Origin: Geobacter sp.
GTDB taxonomy: Bacteria; Desulfobacterota; Desulfuromonadia; Geobacterales; DSM-12255
Assembly (NCBI GenBank): GCA_009886125.1
Contig: VFJK01000052.1
Location: 1 to 42,574 of the forward strand
Length of the DNA: 42,574 bases
Reading direction: 5' to 3'
Both the position numbers and the translations under genes were made by a program. The notes beneath the pieces were generated by a model that did not search any database, had not been told where the DNA came from, and saw only the letters and a program-made list of their open reading frames with translations. Each line of letters begins with the position of its first letter. Positions within the stretch are counted from its first letter, which is position 1. Positions 1 through 9,163 of this stretch are shown here, in pieces.

Positions 1-46
1 TTTCAATCTTAAACTCGCGGTTGTATGACTTTCTTCTCGATACCAT
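1..46 (-). CDS. IS3-family transposase OrfA, N-terminal fragment
   Basis: Fifteen codons from an ATG at 46 read MVSRRKSYNREFKIE before the window ends. The basic start followed by Y-x-R-E-F-K is the usual beginning of the helix-turn-helix OrfA (transposase_8) of IS3-family elements. GGAGGA lies 7 bases upstream. Family assignment rests on this short stretch only. Confidence 0.55.
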   Translation of the reverse strand, partial: MVSRRKSYNREFKIE

Positions 47-109
47 GACTGTCCTCCGTCTGCTGTTGTAGCAGCTTTTCGGACTGTCCGCAATTTCGGG
101 GGAGATTCA
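1..109 (-). mobile_element. End of an IS3-family insertion sequence, cut by window edge
   Basis: On the minus strand a putative terminal repeat starts with TGAATCTCCCCC at 109. It is followed by a ribosome binding site (GGAGGA) and a start codon at 46. TG at the tip and an orfA start about 60 bases inside the end are usual for IS3-family elements. Only this end is in the window, so neither the other inverted repeat nor a target duplication can be seen. The tip directly abuts a copy of the C-rich dispersed repeat at 110-145. Confidence 0.55.
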
Positions 110-145
110 GACTCCCCCCCTGACAAGGGGGGATTGAGGGGGGTT
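110..145. repeat. C-rich dispersed repeat, copy 1 (half unit)
   Basis: A CCCCCC...GGGGGG hairpin unit (CCCCCCTGACAAGGGGGG) followed by GATTGAGGGGGGTT. It matches half of the longer copies at 8460, 9578, 15569 and 20187. It lies about 50 bases past the CHAT gene stop and touches the IS3 end at 109, so the IS may have inserted into a full copy. Confidence 0.7.
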
Positions 146-197
146 ATATTTAAGATTTAACTATAACACCGCTCTTCCCACAAGCAATCACCCGTGC

Positions 198-3100
198 TCA
201 CAGATAATCCCCGCTCAGGACAAACGCCCCCCAGTAACCGGGATGCGGATAACGGCCCTTTACATGCAGCATCGCCTTGCGCAGGCTCCCGGCCTTGTCA
301 CCGTGGGAGTATTCACGGTAAAACTGCTTCATCAGAATGGCGGTCGAGACGTCGCTGACGCGCCAGAGACTGGATATCAGCGCATGAGTGCCGGCAAAGA
401 GAAAGGCCCGGTTCATCCCCACCACGTCGTCCCCCCCCCTGATATCTCCCAGCCCGGTCTGACAGGCGCTCAGCACCACCAGGTCCGCCGTGATGTTCAG
501 GCCGAAGATCTCCTCGGCCTGGAGCTTACCGTTTGATTTTCTGTCAGACGCCAGTCGGATGGCAGAGAAGAGCGGATTGACCGGATCGAACTCGCCATGG
601 GAAGCGAGATGGATGATGCCGAATTCACTGATATGCTCCCGTACCCAGCTCTCCGTGGCCCGCTCCCTGATCAGCGTGGTCACATCCGGGTAGCTCCAGC
701 GGAGCGTCCCGGCTTCCCGCTCGGCAAACGGCAGATCGAGTGAGCGCTCCCCTAGGTCGGGATTCCCGATGGCGAGGACGCGAATATTTTTTGCACCCTG
801 TCTGCGGGAGAGCGTGTAGCGGAGGACCGAAGCAGCCGGGAGATAAAAGAGCTGCTGCCGGTCCACGACATAGTCGCGACCATCTTGCAGCGTGGCAAAG
901 GCAAGGTAGTGCAGGGAGCCATGGGGGATGATACCGAGTGCCTTCACTTCACCAAGTCCGGTCAGAGGCTGTGCAAGCAGTTTGTCATAGAGTTCGCGTG
1001 AACTTTTCTCCAGCGGTTCAAGATTCTGCAGCATCCTGCGATAGCCGGCAATCGTTTCGCCCAGCTCACGGGCCTTGACCGGAAGAATGAACAGTTTTGC
1101 CTGATCGCGCTCCAGGCGCCAGCAGAGAAGGCGGTCCGTAAGTTGGTAATAGGAGAGGAGCACCACCCCAGGTTCCAGCTGCTGCCTGATTTCTGCGAGA
1201 GACACCGGGTTGACCTTCACCAACGAAAGGAGTTCCGGCCGCTTGCGCTCGATATCCAGCAGCAGGTCCTGGTATTCGGCCTGCAGACGCTCAAGTGCCG
1301 AGGCATACATCAACCTGTCCTGGGGTTTTGCCGCCTGCAGCGCCAGTCCCTCCTGCTCCTGGATCTGCTCCTTCAGCCGGTTCTGACGGTCGTACAGCTC
1401 CTGATCTACGGATCCGGAGAGGGAAAGACGCTGGCGGCCGAGGATGTCGATGAGGTTCCGGGCCCGCGAGCGCTCCGCTACGCTAAACGCCTCGTCACCC
1501 TTCTGCAGGTCCACCAGCAGCCCCACCATCCCGGCGTAAAGATCCATCTTGTTCGCCAGAAAACCGTCCTTCAACTGATCCAGACGGATCTCGGCGCGGA
1601 GCCCCTCGACCGTTTCAATCGCCTGGCGATAGGATTCGACAGCAGCAGTCGAATCACCCCCGGACTGCTGCTGTCGTGCGATACCGAACAGGGCGCGCCA
1701 GCGTACCTCGCGCAGCAGCATCGCATCAGCCGCTGCCAGCGCCCGACGGTAGCTGGCAAGGGCTGCTCCGCCGTTTTTGAGCGCCGCTTCAGCATCACCC
1801 CGGGCCAGATAAATCTTTGCCAGATTGACCTGATCACCGATCTCGGCTGCCATGGTGCCGGCTTCTGTCAGCAGCTTTACGGCAAGTTCCGGCTCCCCCA
1901 TTTTGAGGCGAGTCTGGGCCAGGTTGCGCAGATCATATGCCATGGCCCAGCGCGAGCCGAGTTTGCGGTCGATAGCAAGTGCACTGTCCAGAGTGGTCAC
2001 AGCCCCCTTGTAATCACCGGATTCCCGCTGCACCAGACCGATGTTGTTCAGGGTCGTCGCCACCTCGTCACGGCGTACTTCAAGCTGCTCCGCCTTTGTC
2101 AGAGCACCACGCAACTCCAGCAGCGCCCGCTTGTTGTCTCCCAGAGTCCACCAGATGAGGCCGCCGGTGTTTTGTGCCATGACCTGTTCCAGGGTCCATC
2201 CCTCCCTGACGGCACTCTTCTCCACCTGCTCCCGCAGGTCGAACGCCTCCTGGTAGCGGCCCTGGAACCAGGCATTGTTGGCCTGCTCCAGCACGACCCG
2301 CATCCGGGTCCGCAGCTCCTTCTCCCCGACTTTGTCCAGAGCCTGCTTGTATAGTCCATCCGCCAGAGGGAAATTCCCCAGAAGCCGCTGGCAGCGGCCG
2401 CGCTCCAGCAGGGTCTCGGCCTCCAGCCCTCCATTGCCGGCTTTGCTGTAGATCTCTCCTGCCCGGGCATAGTAGCGCTCGGCAACGGCATACTGATTCA
2501 GGCGAAGATCATAGAGACGACCGAGGTTGCGATACTGCTCCGCCAGCGGCAGGTCGTCTTTCAGAGTACGCCGGATGCCGGCCGACTCCTCGAACAGGGA
2601 GCGGGCGGTCGGGTAATCGATTGCATTCTCCATCACCACGCCGAAATCGGCCAGGGCTGCTGCATGTTCCTTGGCGAGTCCCAGTTCGGCAAAGATGGCG
2701 ACCCCCTCCTTCAGGGAGGATGCCGCCTCTACAAAACGCTCGGCTCTCCCCTGCAGCAGCCCGAGCCGTAAATAAGCATCGGCATGTTCTGCGGAGTAGG
2801 GTTTCTCTTTTGCCACCAGCTTCAGGAATGCTTCTCCGTGACTGATCGCCGCGTCTGTCCTGCCTGCAGCATAGGCGCTCTCCCGGGCATAGCGTTCCAG
2901 TGTAGAGCGGTGTTTCGCCAGATCGGAATTCTCTGCCGCAATTGCCAGTCCGTTCTCGAACAGCGCCAAAGCCTCTGCATAGCGCTGCCCGTTGTGGGCC
3001 TGCACCCCGGCCTTGCCAAACTCCGCAAACTGTTTCTTGCCCAGCTTGGCCGCCTGGGCAGAATCAGGCCCCCAGTCGCCAAGCAGCAGCCAGCCGGCTG

Positions 3101-6100
3101 GAAGAGCCGGGCGCGCGTCACTGACAGAGCCTGCAGCATAGGCAGCGACAAACGTCAATGGCACTTGAGATGAGCGATCTGCCTGAAGCAGCGACGGCAC
3201 CCCCTGCAGCACGGTCAACTGCCCAAGATAGTAGGTCTGATCGATACCTCCCCGCGGAGCGACAACCAGAGAGACTCCGTTGGCAGCAAAAAAATCGAAC
3301 AGGGAACGGCGCGCACCTCCTGACTCCTCCCAGAGAGGGGCCATTGTCGCACCTCTTCCCGGTTCGGACGGCACCCGTGCCAGCAGTCCGGCTCGTCCCG
3401 GCAGGACAACGGTATGCGCGAATGTCAGACGGTCTGACGGCTGACCCGTAGAAAGCCTGGTGAACGGTTCACGATCCGGCCACCACCCCCCCGGATCGAG
3501 CAGCTGGCGGCGGAAGGGTCGTCGCTGCTCGACAGCTCTGAGCAGATGAGAGGCACTCAGACCCCAGGTCACCACCGGAGCGGAGCTGAACTGCTGCGGC
3601 TCTTCAAAGAGTGCCAGAACCGGCGGAGTTGCCGCAAGACGGCTTTCGAGCTGCGCTCTGTCGATCGTCTCGGCCCTGATCCCGCTCTTCCCGCCAAGGG
3701 TGAAGAGGAGCCAGCGTTTCTCATCAAACGGAGTGAAGCGGAGCACGGTCCGGCCGGGGATATTCTCAAGGATATCGATCGCTTCGACCGGTAGGGGGGT
3801 AACCACCCGGCAGAGACGTCCCCCCTTGCTGACAGCACACTCTTTGTAAAAAGCTTTCTGCACTGCAGTGAAGCGCTCTTTGATCGCGGCATCACTCACT
3901 GCTGCCGGATCGTTTTCAAAACTCTCATGCAGCGCTGCAGCAGCGGCAGCCAGCTTCACAACCCCGCTCCCTGCCAGGTGGTAATAAGCCGGAAGTCGTT
4001 CCAGCTCCTTGCCGAGCAGATCGTCAAGCAGTGTCTGTTCCTGCTGTAGACGTAGATCAAGGTACTCACGGTCTGCGACAGGCGCCGTGGCTATTCTGGC
4101 CCGGATCCGCTCCTGTTCAGCCAGATACGGTGCGGCCGCAGCCAGACGCGACCGGACTGCCGGGTCAGCAAGTTCAAGGACGCTTTGCCCGAAGATCTGC
4201 ACCCGTTCAAGCTCGCTCAATTTTTCCAGCAGTGCAAAAGCAGCTTCCGCATCTTTAGCTGCCAGCTGTTCCAGACGGGGAGCAAACCGCTGCTGCACTT
4301 CCCCCCGGGTCAAGCCGTATTCAGCCGGAGAAAGCTGCTCCAGGACCTTGAGCGCCGCATCGTACTGACCAAGCGCTGCCAGTGCCCTCCAGATATACCC
4401 GTCTGCCTCTGCTGCGCGTCCTTCTTCAAGCGCCGACTTCCAGGCTTTTTCTGCAGCTTCGGGGAGATCGAGCGCTGCCAGCACCCTGCCCCTGTTCAGC
4501 TGATTCGCCGCCCGGAGCTTCAGCCGCTCCCGGCGCTGTTCACGTAGATATCTCGTTGTGTCAAGCGACTGGTCAAGGTGCCTGATCGCCTGAAACAGGA
4601 GCACCTGGCGACTGACATCGTTCAGACTCCGGAATGCCAGACGGGCAAGGACGGCACCCACGTCGTTCTGATAGCGGGCATACGCCAAAGGGGGGAGCGT
4701 CTTGCGGTAGGCTGCTGTCAGGAGCGCTGTCTGACCCTCGATATTCAGGAATTCTGCCTCCTCATCAGTTGCCGGAAGAAGAGTGAGCAGCTCACCCCAG
4801 TTGACCAGGTTTAGCATGGCGCTGACCGGATTTGCGGACTGCAGCGAGAGGAGGGCTGACCGCCTGAAACCGGCAGCAGCGGGTGTGAGTTCACCAAGAG
4901 CGTACTCCACGTGAGCGGTCCGGTGGGTCAGGAGACCGACACCGTAGAGATCATTGACAGCGATCCTGCTCTCCTCGGCCGGGTAGCGGCCAAGCTGGCT
5001 CCGCAGCAGGGCCGCAGCAGCAGCAGGTTCTCCGAGTTCGGACAGTATCCGGGCCAGGTACGTCTCGGCCAGTCGCTGCTCCTGGTCCGCAGTGAAACCG
5101 AATGCCGCCTGGGTGGCCGCCCCCTTGTCGAGGGACTTGGTAGCACCAAGAGAAAAGAGACCGCTGCTCCGCTGCTCCGCTGCCTTCGGCTTGGGAGGAT
5201 AGAGAGAGATCAGGGCAAGCTCTTCCCGGAAACCGTCACGCCCCAGCCGGAGGAGACGCAAACGCTCCTCACCTGCAGCTGTCTGTGCCTCGCGGTACGT
5301 AGCGATGCTCGCAGAGCGGCGGTTGGCCACCAGGTTCCCGGTACTGCCGAGCCCTTTGTTCAGACGGAAGGCCGTGTCGAACTGTACGCGAGCCGGTCCG
5401 AAGCGCTCCGCCTCCAGCAGTGCCAGTCCCAGACGGTCGTGCACCCCGGCACTCGTCTCGACCAGCCGCGGCACATCTGCCAGCCCCTTTTCAACACCTT
5501 CCAGCAGCGCCTGCAGCTCGGCCCCATGCAGTGCAGCAGCTTCCCTGTTCCACGACGCAGCCTCTGCCAGCAGAGTCCGCTCCCTCACCAACAGCTGACG
5601 TAAGGTCTGGCTGAAGCTGTCCCATCCCGGAGACGGCGGGGCTTCCGGAACAGCTGTGCCGAGCTTCTCCAGTTCGGCGGTGATCAACTGCTGCTCCAGC
5701 AGTCCCTTTCCTGCCGGGGCACTCCGCTCCTTGGCTGAGAACAGTCGTTCCACGACCCGTCGTGTCAGGCGGCCAAATAGCTCCAGCGGGCGTGCAGGAT
5801 CGAGCCTCCCCTCTATCAGCTGCAGTGCCCTGGTATATCCGGCGATCGGTGCTTCCTTTTCTCTCATCTGGAAGGCGACAGCAGCATAACGCTGCTGAAA
5901 GATCAGCTCGGTCTCTGAATTGTCGAATGGTATTTTTGAGGCAAGCCGGCGGCTGTAGTGACTCCAGGCAGTGGCATTGCTGCCGAGAAGCCAGGCGATG
6001 TTGCCGATATTCAGATCGAGGTTGGCACGGTTCTCCGGATTCTCCCGGGACCGGTTCAGAAGCAAGGCCCGGCGATAGAGCTGCATCGCCTTTTCCAGCC

Positions 6101-8573
6101 CACCCCGCTCACCGTAAACGGTTTCGGTCACCTCAGCAATGTAGCCGCGGGTCTGGGGAGGATATTCAGACTCCGGCATCCGCTCAGCAGCACGGGCGAT
6201 CCGCTTGTCAGCCGCAGCAAGTCGCTCCCTTCCCGGCAGGTAGGTCTCTGTCAGACCGCTGGCATAAAGAAGCACCGGATCATCCTGATAGCCGGCAAGC
6301 AGCCTGGTGTATAAAAGTAAAAGCTCCCCTGCCTGTCCCTGTGAAGCAACAGACTTTATATAGCCTCGATGAGCCTCGATATTCCGGCCGTCATAGCGGA
6401 TCAGCTCAAGAAAGATAGCCCGGGCCGCAGCCACCTCGCCGGTCCGGTACAGGCTCTCCCCTGCAGCCAGAGTCTTGCGGATGAATGCGGTACGGGCCAG
6501 ATTGTAAAGCGGCGCCTCCTCGACCAGACCGGCCATCTCCTTTTCATAGAGCGCTGTTGCTTCAGAGTAGCGCTCCTCCCGGTAAAGGATTTCAGCCAGT
6601 GCAAAGCGGGCAGCGGCTGTAGGCGTAGTGAGCGGCTGAAACTTGTCGAGCACGGTCCGGTAGGCATCCTTGGCACGGGCCCATTCGTTCGCCCGGTACG
6701 CCAGATCACCGATCCGGTTCCAGACCCCCATGGCAAGACGCGGCAGTTCGGAACGGTATCGCTCAGCCAGGGCGGCGAAGCCGGACTGCTCCTTCCCGTC
6801 GGCACCGGCAACCTGATCGAGAATAACGGCAATCGATGCTTCAGCCCACTCTTCCTGATCATCATAGTCGCGAACAACCGCTACAAGAGCCGTCAGCGCC
6901 CCCTCCCCTTTTTCAAGCAGGACCAGCAGGGCCGCCCGCCGGTAGGCCGCCTCGGCACGCAGGGCTCGGGCAGCGTCCGGCACGGAAAGCGCCTCCTCAA
7001 GCAGCTCAATAGCAGCCAGGTGATCCTCTGCGCCGCTACCATGATCGACCAGGAGCCGGGCAGCATCGATCCTCGCCCGGGCCGCTGCGTCCCCCCCTTT
7101 CCCGCGGGCAGCTGCAAGCATCTCCTGCCGGACTCCATCCAGCAGTGTTTTCCGGCCGGAAGGCTCCTGCAGGAGTGTGCAGCGCTCTGCCGTCATCACC
7201 CTGATCCGGGCGATCTCAGCCAATGCTGCTTCCCGTGGAAACGTTCCATACCGTGATGAGACGACCGCATACGTCGCAGCCGCACGGAAGAGCTCGCCCC
7301 CTTTTTCAAGGAGTCCGCCAAGAGCGAGCCCTGCCAGAGCGCCCTCCCTGGTGGGCGCATTCTCCCTGGCCAAGACCCGCAAGACCGCCAGCCGGGCATG
7401 GAGAGGGTCGGGTGGCTGGCGGTTCAGGACCAGTTGTGCCAGCTCCCACTGGGAGGCGACATTCTCTTGTTCAGGGATCTCCCCGCTAGCCGGCAGTGAC
7501 AGAAGCTGGCCGCCGCTCCCCTCACCGGCTATGAAGAGAAAACCCTCTCCGGTCAGGATCGGCGCCACCGCCGACAGGGTGCCTGCGGTCAGCGGGAAAA
7601 CAGCCGGACGGCCGTCAGCAGCGCGAAGATCGAGATGGAGCCGGAAGATCTGACCGCCAGCACCCTTTGTGGCAGCGTCAAAGCGGGTAAAGAGGATCTT
7701 CCCGTCAGCTTCCCAGACAGGATAGAGGTCACGGTCAGGGCCGCTGGTCAGCTGTTCCAGGGCCCCGCTGCGCTCATTCCAGAGCCAGAGGTCCCCTCCG
7801 GGATCATCCTTGCGGGAGACCAGCACCCACCTGACCCCATCCGGCGCAGGCGCGGCAAAGCCGGCATCCATTCCGAGCGGCAGCAGACGGCTTTTGCCGC
7901 TGGCATAGTCGAGACAGACCAACTCAAGTATCTGCGATCCGGGCGTCTGTCGCTGATAGACAAGTGCCGTGCCATCTACCGTGAAAACCGGAGCATCATC
8001 ACCCGCCTCCTGACCGGTAAGACGGCGCGGCTCCCTGTCACCGGCAGTCAGATCGAACAACCAGATATCACCCTTTACATCATCCCTGGCATCGACAAAT
8101 GCCAACCTGCTGCCGTCACGGTTAAAAGCCGGCGCCGCTATCCGCACCGGACTGGACCAGAGGAGCCGGGGAAGAGCGTCTGCATCTCCGCTCTTATGGA
8201 GCCAGAGTTCGTCTCCGTTATCGCCTTTTTCTACCGTCGCGATCCATCTGCCGTCTGCTGAACGGGCCGCATAGACCACTGAGCGTGCCGTGAAGACGGC
8301 CGGACGGGGGACGATCTCGGGACGAGAACGGGGCGCCGGCCTCGGCACTACAGGAGCAAGGAGTTCCTCCCCCAGCGGGGTGGCGGATGTCGTCCCGACG
8401 CTTCCCAGAAGGAGGAGAGCTACCAGGAGAGGTCTTTTCCAAACCGCTCCAAACCGGAACCCCTCCCCGGCCCTCCCCTTGTCAAGGGAGGGTGTCTTTA
8501 GTCCCCCCCTGATAAGTACCCTCTGGGGCATAAAGGGGGCAAGGGGGGTTAGAGGTTGCTTTTCCTTTCTCAT
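198..8573 (-). CDS. Giant exported TolB-like propeller / TPR / CHAT-domain protein
   Basis: About 2,791 residues. The N-terminus (to about residue 64) ends in a hydrophobic LLVALLLLGSVGTTSA signal-like segment. Residues about 95-360 contain repeated WD40/PD40-like strands (SADGRWIA, FNRDGSRLAF, LWLWNERSG), as in TolB-type propellers. A very long alpha-helical part with many TPR-like repeats follows. The last about 350 residues form a CHAT (caspase-like) domain: HLASHGEFDP supplies the His (about H2659) and LSACQTG the Cys (about C2704), so the catalytic dyad is intact. CHAT proteins are cysteine peptidases or their relatives, often activated through TPR partners; the substrate here is unknown. 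I chose the ATG at 8573 because it overlaps the upstream stop as ATGA; an ATG at 8585 is possible. The first about 40 residues are encoded by a copy of the C-rich dispersed repeat. Last gene of the operon. Confidence 0.9.
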   Translation of the reverse strand: MRKEKQPLTPLAPFMPQRVLIRGGLKTPSLDKGRAGEGFRFGAVWKRPLLVALLLLGSVGTTSATPLGEELLAPVVPRPAPRSRPEIVPRPAVFTARSVVYAARSADGRWIATVEKGDNGDELWLHKSGDADALPRLLWSSPVRIAAPAFNRDGSRLAFVDARDDVKGDIWLFDLTAGDREPRRLTGQEAGDDAPVFTVDGTALVYQRQTPGSQILELVCLDYASGKSRLLPLGMDAGFAAPAPDGVRWVLVSRKDDPGGDLWLWNERSGALEQLTSGPDRDLYPVWEADGKILFTRFDAATKGAGGQIFRLHLDLRAADGRPAVFPLTAGTLSAVAPILTGEGFLFIAGEGSGGQLLSLPASGEIPEQENVASQWELAQLVLNRQPPDPLHARLAVLRVLARENAPTREGALAGLALGGLLEKGGELFRAAATYAVVSSRYGTFPREAALAEIARIRVMTAERCTLLQEPSGRKTLLDGVRQEMLAAARGKGGDAAARARIDAARLLVDHGSGAEDHLAAIELLEEALSVPDAARALRAEAAYRRAALLVLLEKGEGALTALVAVVRDYDDQEEWAEASIAVILDQVAGADGKEQSGFAALAERYRSELPRLAMGVWNRIGDLAYRANEWARAKDAYRTVLDKFQPLTTPTAAARFALAEILYREERYSEATALYEKEMAGLVEEAPLYNLARTAFIRKTLAAGESLYRTGEVAAARAIFLELIRYDGRNIEAHRGYIKSVASQGQAGELLLLYTRLLAGYQDDPVLLYASGLTETYLPGRERLAAADKRIARAAERMPESEYPPQTRGYIAEVTETVYGERGGLEKAMQLYRRALLLNRSRENPENRANLDLNIGNIAWLLGSNATAWSHYSRRLASKIPFDNSETELIFQQRYAAVAFQMREKEAPIAGYTRALQLIEGRLDPARPLELFGRLTRRVVERLFSAKERSAPAGKGLLEQQLITAELEKLGTAVPEAPPSPGWDSFSQTLRQLLVRERTLLAEAASWNREAAALHGAELQALLEGVEKGLADVPRLVETSAGVHDRLGLALLEAERFGPARVQFDTAFRLNKGLGSTGNLVANRRSASIATYREAQTAAGEERLRLLRLGRDGFREELALISLYPPKPKAAEQRSSGLFSLGATKSLDKGAATQAAFGFTADQEQRLAETYLARILSELGEPAAAAALLRSQLGRYPAEESRIAVNDLYGVGLLTHRTAHVEYALGELTPAAAGFRRSALLSLQSANPVSAMLNLVNWGELLTLLPATDEEAEFLNIEGQTALLTAAYRKTLPPLAYARYQNDVGAVLARLAFRSLNDVSRQVLLFQAIRHLDQSLDTTRYLREQRRERLKLRAANQLNRGRVLAALDLPEAAEKAWKSALEEGRAAEADGYIWRALAALGQYDAALKVLEQLSPAEYGLTRGEVQQRFAPRLEQLAAKDAEAAFALLEKLSELERVQIFGQSVLELADPAVRSRLAAAAPYLAEQERIRARIATAPVADREYLDLRLQQEQTLLDDLLGKELERLPAYYHLAGSGVVKLAAAAAALHESFENDPAAVSDAAIKERFTAVQKAFYKECAVSKGGRLCRVVTPLPVEAIDILENIPGRTVLRFTPFDEKRWLLFTLGGKSGIRAETIDRAQLESRLAATPPVLALFEEPQQFSSAPVVTWGLSASHLLRAVEQRRPFRRQLLDPGGWWPDREPFTRLSTGQPSDRLTFAHTVVLPGRAGLLARVPSEPGRGATMAPLWEESGGARRSLFDFFAANGVSLVVAPRGGIDQTYYLGQLTVLQGVPSLLQADRSSQVPLTFVAAYAAGSVSDARPALPAGWLLLGDWGPDSAQAAKLGKKQFAEFGKAGVQAHNGQRYAEALALFENGLAIAAENSDLAKHRSTLERYARESAYAAGRTDAAISHGEAFLKLVAKEKPYSAEHADAYLRLGLLQGRAERFVEAASSLKEGVAIFAELGLAKEHAAALADFGVVMENAIDYPTARSLFEESAGIRRTLKDDLPLAEQYRNLGRLYDLRLNQYAVAERYYARAGEIYSKAGNGGLEAETLLERGRCQRLLGNFPLADGLYKQALDKVGEKELRTRMRVVLEQANNAWFQGRYQEAFDLREQVEKSAVREGWTLEQVMAQNTGGLIWWTLGDNKRALLELRGALTKAEQLEVRRDEVATTLNNIGLVQRESGDYKGAVTTLDSALAIDRKLGSRWAMAYDLRNLAQTRLKMGEPELAVKLLTEAGTMAAEIGDQVNLAKIYLARGDAEAALKNGGAALASYRRALAAADAMLLREVRWRALFGIARQQQSGGDSTAAVESYRQAIETVEGLRAEIRLDQLKDGFLANKMDLYAGMVGLLVDLQKGDEAFSVAERSRARNLIDILGRQRLSLSGSVDQELYDRQNRLKEQIQEQEGLALQAAKPQDRLMYASALERLQAEYQDLLLDIERKRPELLSLVKVNPVSLAEIRQQLEPGVVLLSYYQLTDRLLCWRLERDQAKLFILPVKARELGETIAGYRRMLQNLEPLEKSSRELYDKLLAQPLTGLGEVKALGIIPHGSLHYLAFATLQDGRDYVVDRQQLFYLPAASVLRYTLSRRQGAKNIRVLAIGNPDLGERSLDLPFAEREAGTLRWSYPDVTTLIRERATESWVREHISEFGIIHLASHGEFDPVNPLFSAIRLASDRKSNGKLQAEEIFGLNITADLVVLSACQTGLGDIRGGDDVVGMNRAFLFAGTHALISSLWRVSDVSTAILMKQFYREYSHGDKAGSLRKAMLHVKGRYPHPGYWGAFVLSGDYL
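8460..8552. repeat. C-rich dispersed repeat, copy 2, inside the CHAT gene start
   Basis: Two hairpin units (a CCCTCCC/GGGAGGG-type and a CCCCCC/GGGG-type) lie between AACCCC-like and GGGGTT-like ends. This copy carries about 20 extra bases (near 8514-8534) compared with the copy at 9578-9662, and the change keeps the reading frame. On the minus strand it begins 18 bases after the stop of the DUF1318 gene and is translated as the N-terminus of the CHAT protein (LTPLAP...IRGG...DKGRAGEGF). Confidence 0.75.
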
Positions 8574-9163
8574 TGCACGCCCCATCTGCCGTCATCAGCC
8601 TGCACCTTGCTGCCCGGCGCGCTGTTCTGCCGGTTGATCCGTGAAAAGACCTTCCGGATGATTGGCAGGTCTTTGGCCGTGAAATTCTCGTTGGTCTGCA
8701 CCACCCGCTGCACCAGGACTTCACGGGACTGGTTCACCTCTTCGATCACCTGACGAAACTCTTCCTCGTTATAAAGGGTTGCGAAGGATTTCAGATCAGG
8801 GGGGAGACTTTTCGGGATATCCCGTGGAAACGGGGTGATCAGCCCCTCCCGGTTCTCGCCGACCCAGCCGAGCCTTTTGAACGATTCCAGATCGTCAGCA
8901 TGAAACGAGATCGTCTCAAGCGCCCGGGTCGCATCCTGCTGTTCAGGCGACCTTTGCGGTTTGGCCTCGATCTTGCCGGTCGGCGATACACCACGCACCG
9001 AAGCGACCAGGAGCAGCTCCTCGCTCAACCGGTTATAGGTACCGAGCACCTGGTTTTCCAGCGACGTCCGCTCACTGACCACGTTGACATCGACCTTGGC
9101 AAGGGTACAGCCGCCGAGCAGCAGAGTGACGAGTACACAGATAGTCCTACAAAAACTATTCAT
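8570..9163 (-). CDS. DUF1318 (YdbL-like) outer-membrane lipoprotein
   Basis: 197 residues from the ATG at 9163, which overlaps the DUF559 stop as ATGA. The signal peptide ends in a lipobox (LLLGGC), so the protein is probably lipidated. The C-terminal about 60 residues fit the DUF1318/YdbL pattern: INxxR-like EVNQSREVLVQ, then a helix, then a closing DDGRWGVQ like the GKWV ending of YdbL. In Escherichia coli YdbL works with YdbH and the lipoprotein YnbE, which bridge inner and outer membranes for lipid transport. Here the AsmA/YdbH-like gene lies two genes upstream in the same operon. No separate YnbE gene is visible; the lipidated N-terminus may take its place (inference). The stop overlaps the CHAT start by ATGA. 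Confidence 0.8.
   Translation of the reverse strand: MNSFCRTICVLVTLLLGGCTLAKVDVNVVSERTSLENQVLGTYNRLSEELLLVASVRGVSPTGKIEAKPQRSPEQQDATRALETISFHADDLESFKRLGWVGENREGLITPFPRDIPKSLPPDLKSFATLYNEEEFRQVIEEVNQSREVLVQRVVQTNENFTAKDLPIIRKVFSRINRQNSAPGSKVQADDGRWGVQ

Noticed and set aside
1143-2354. 403-residue plus-strand ORF
   Set aside because: It lies opposite the CHAT gene, lacks recognisable domains and is a by-product of GC-rich codon use.
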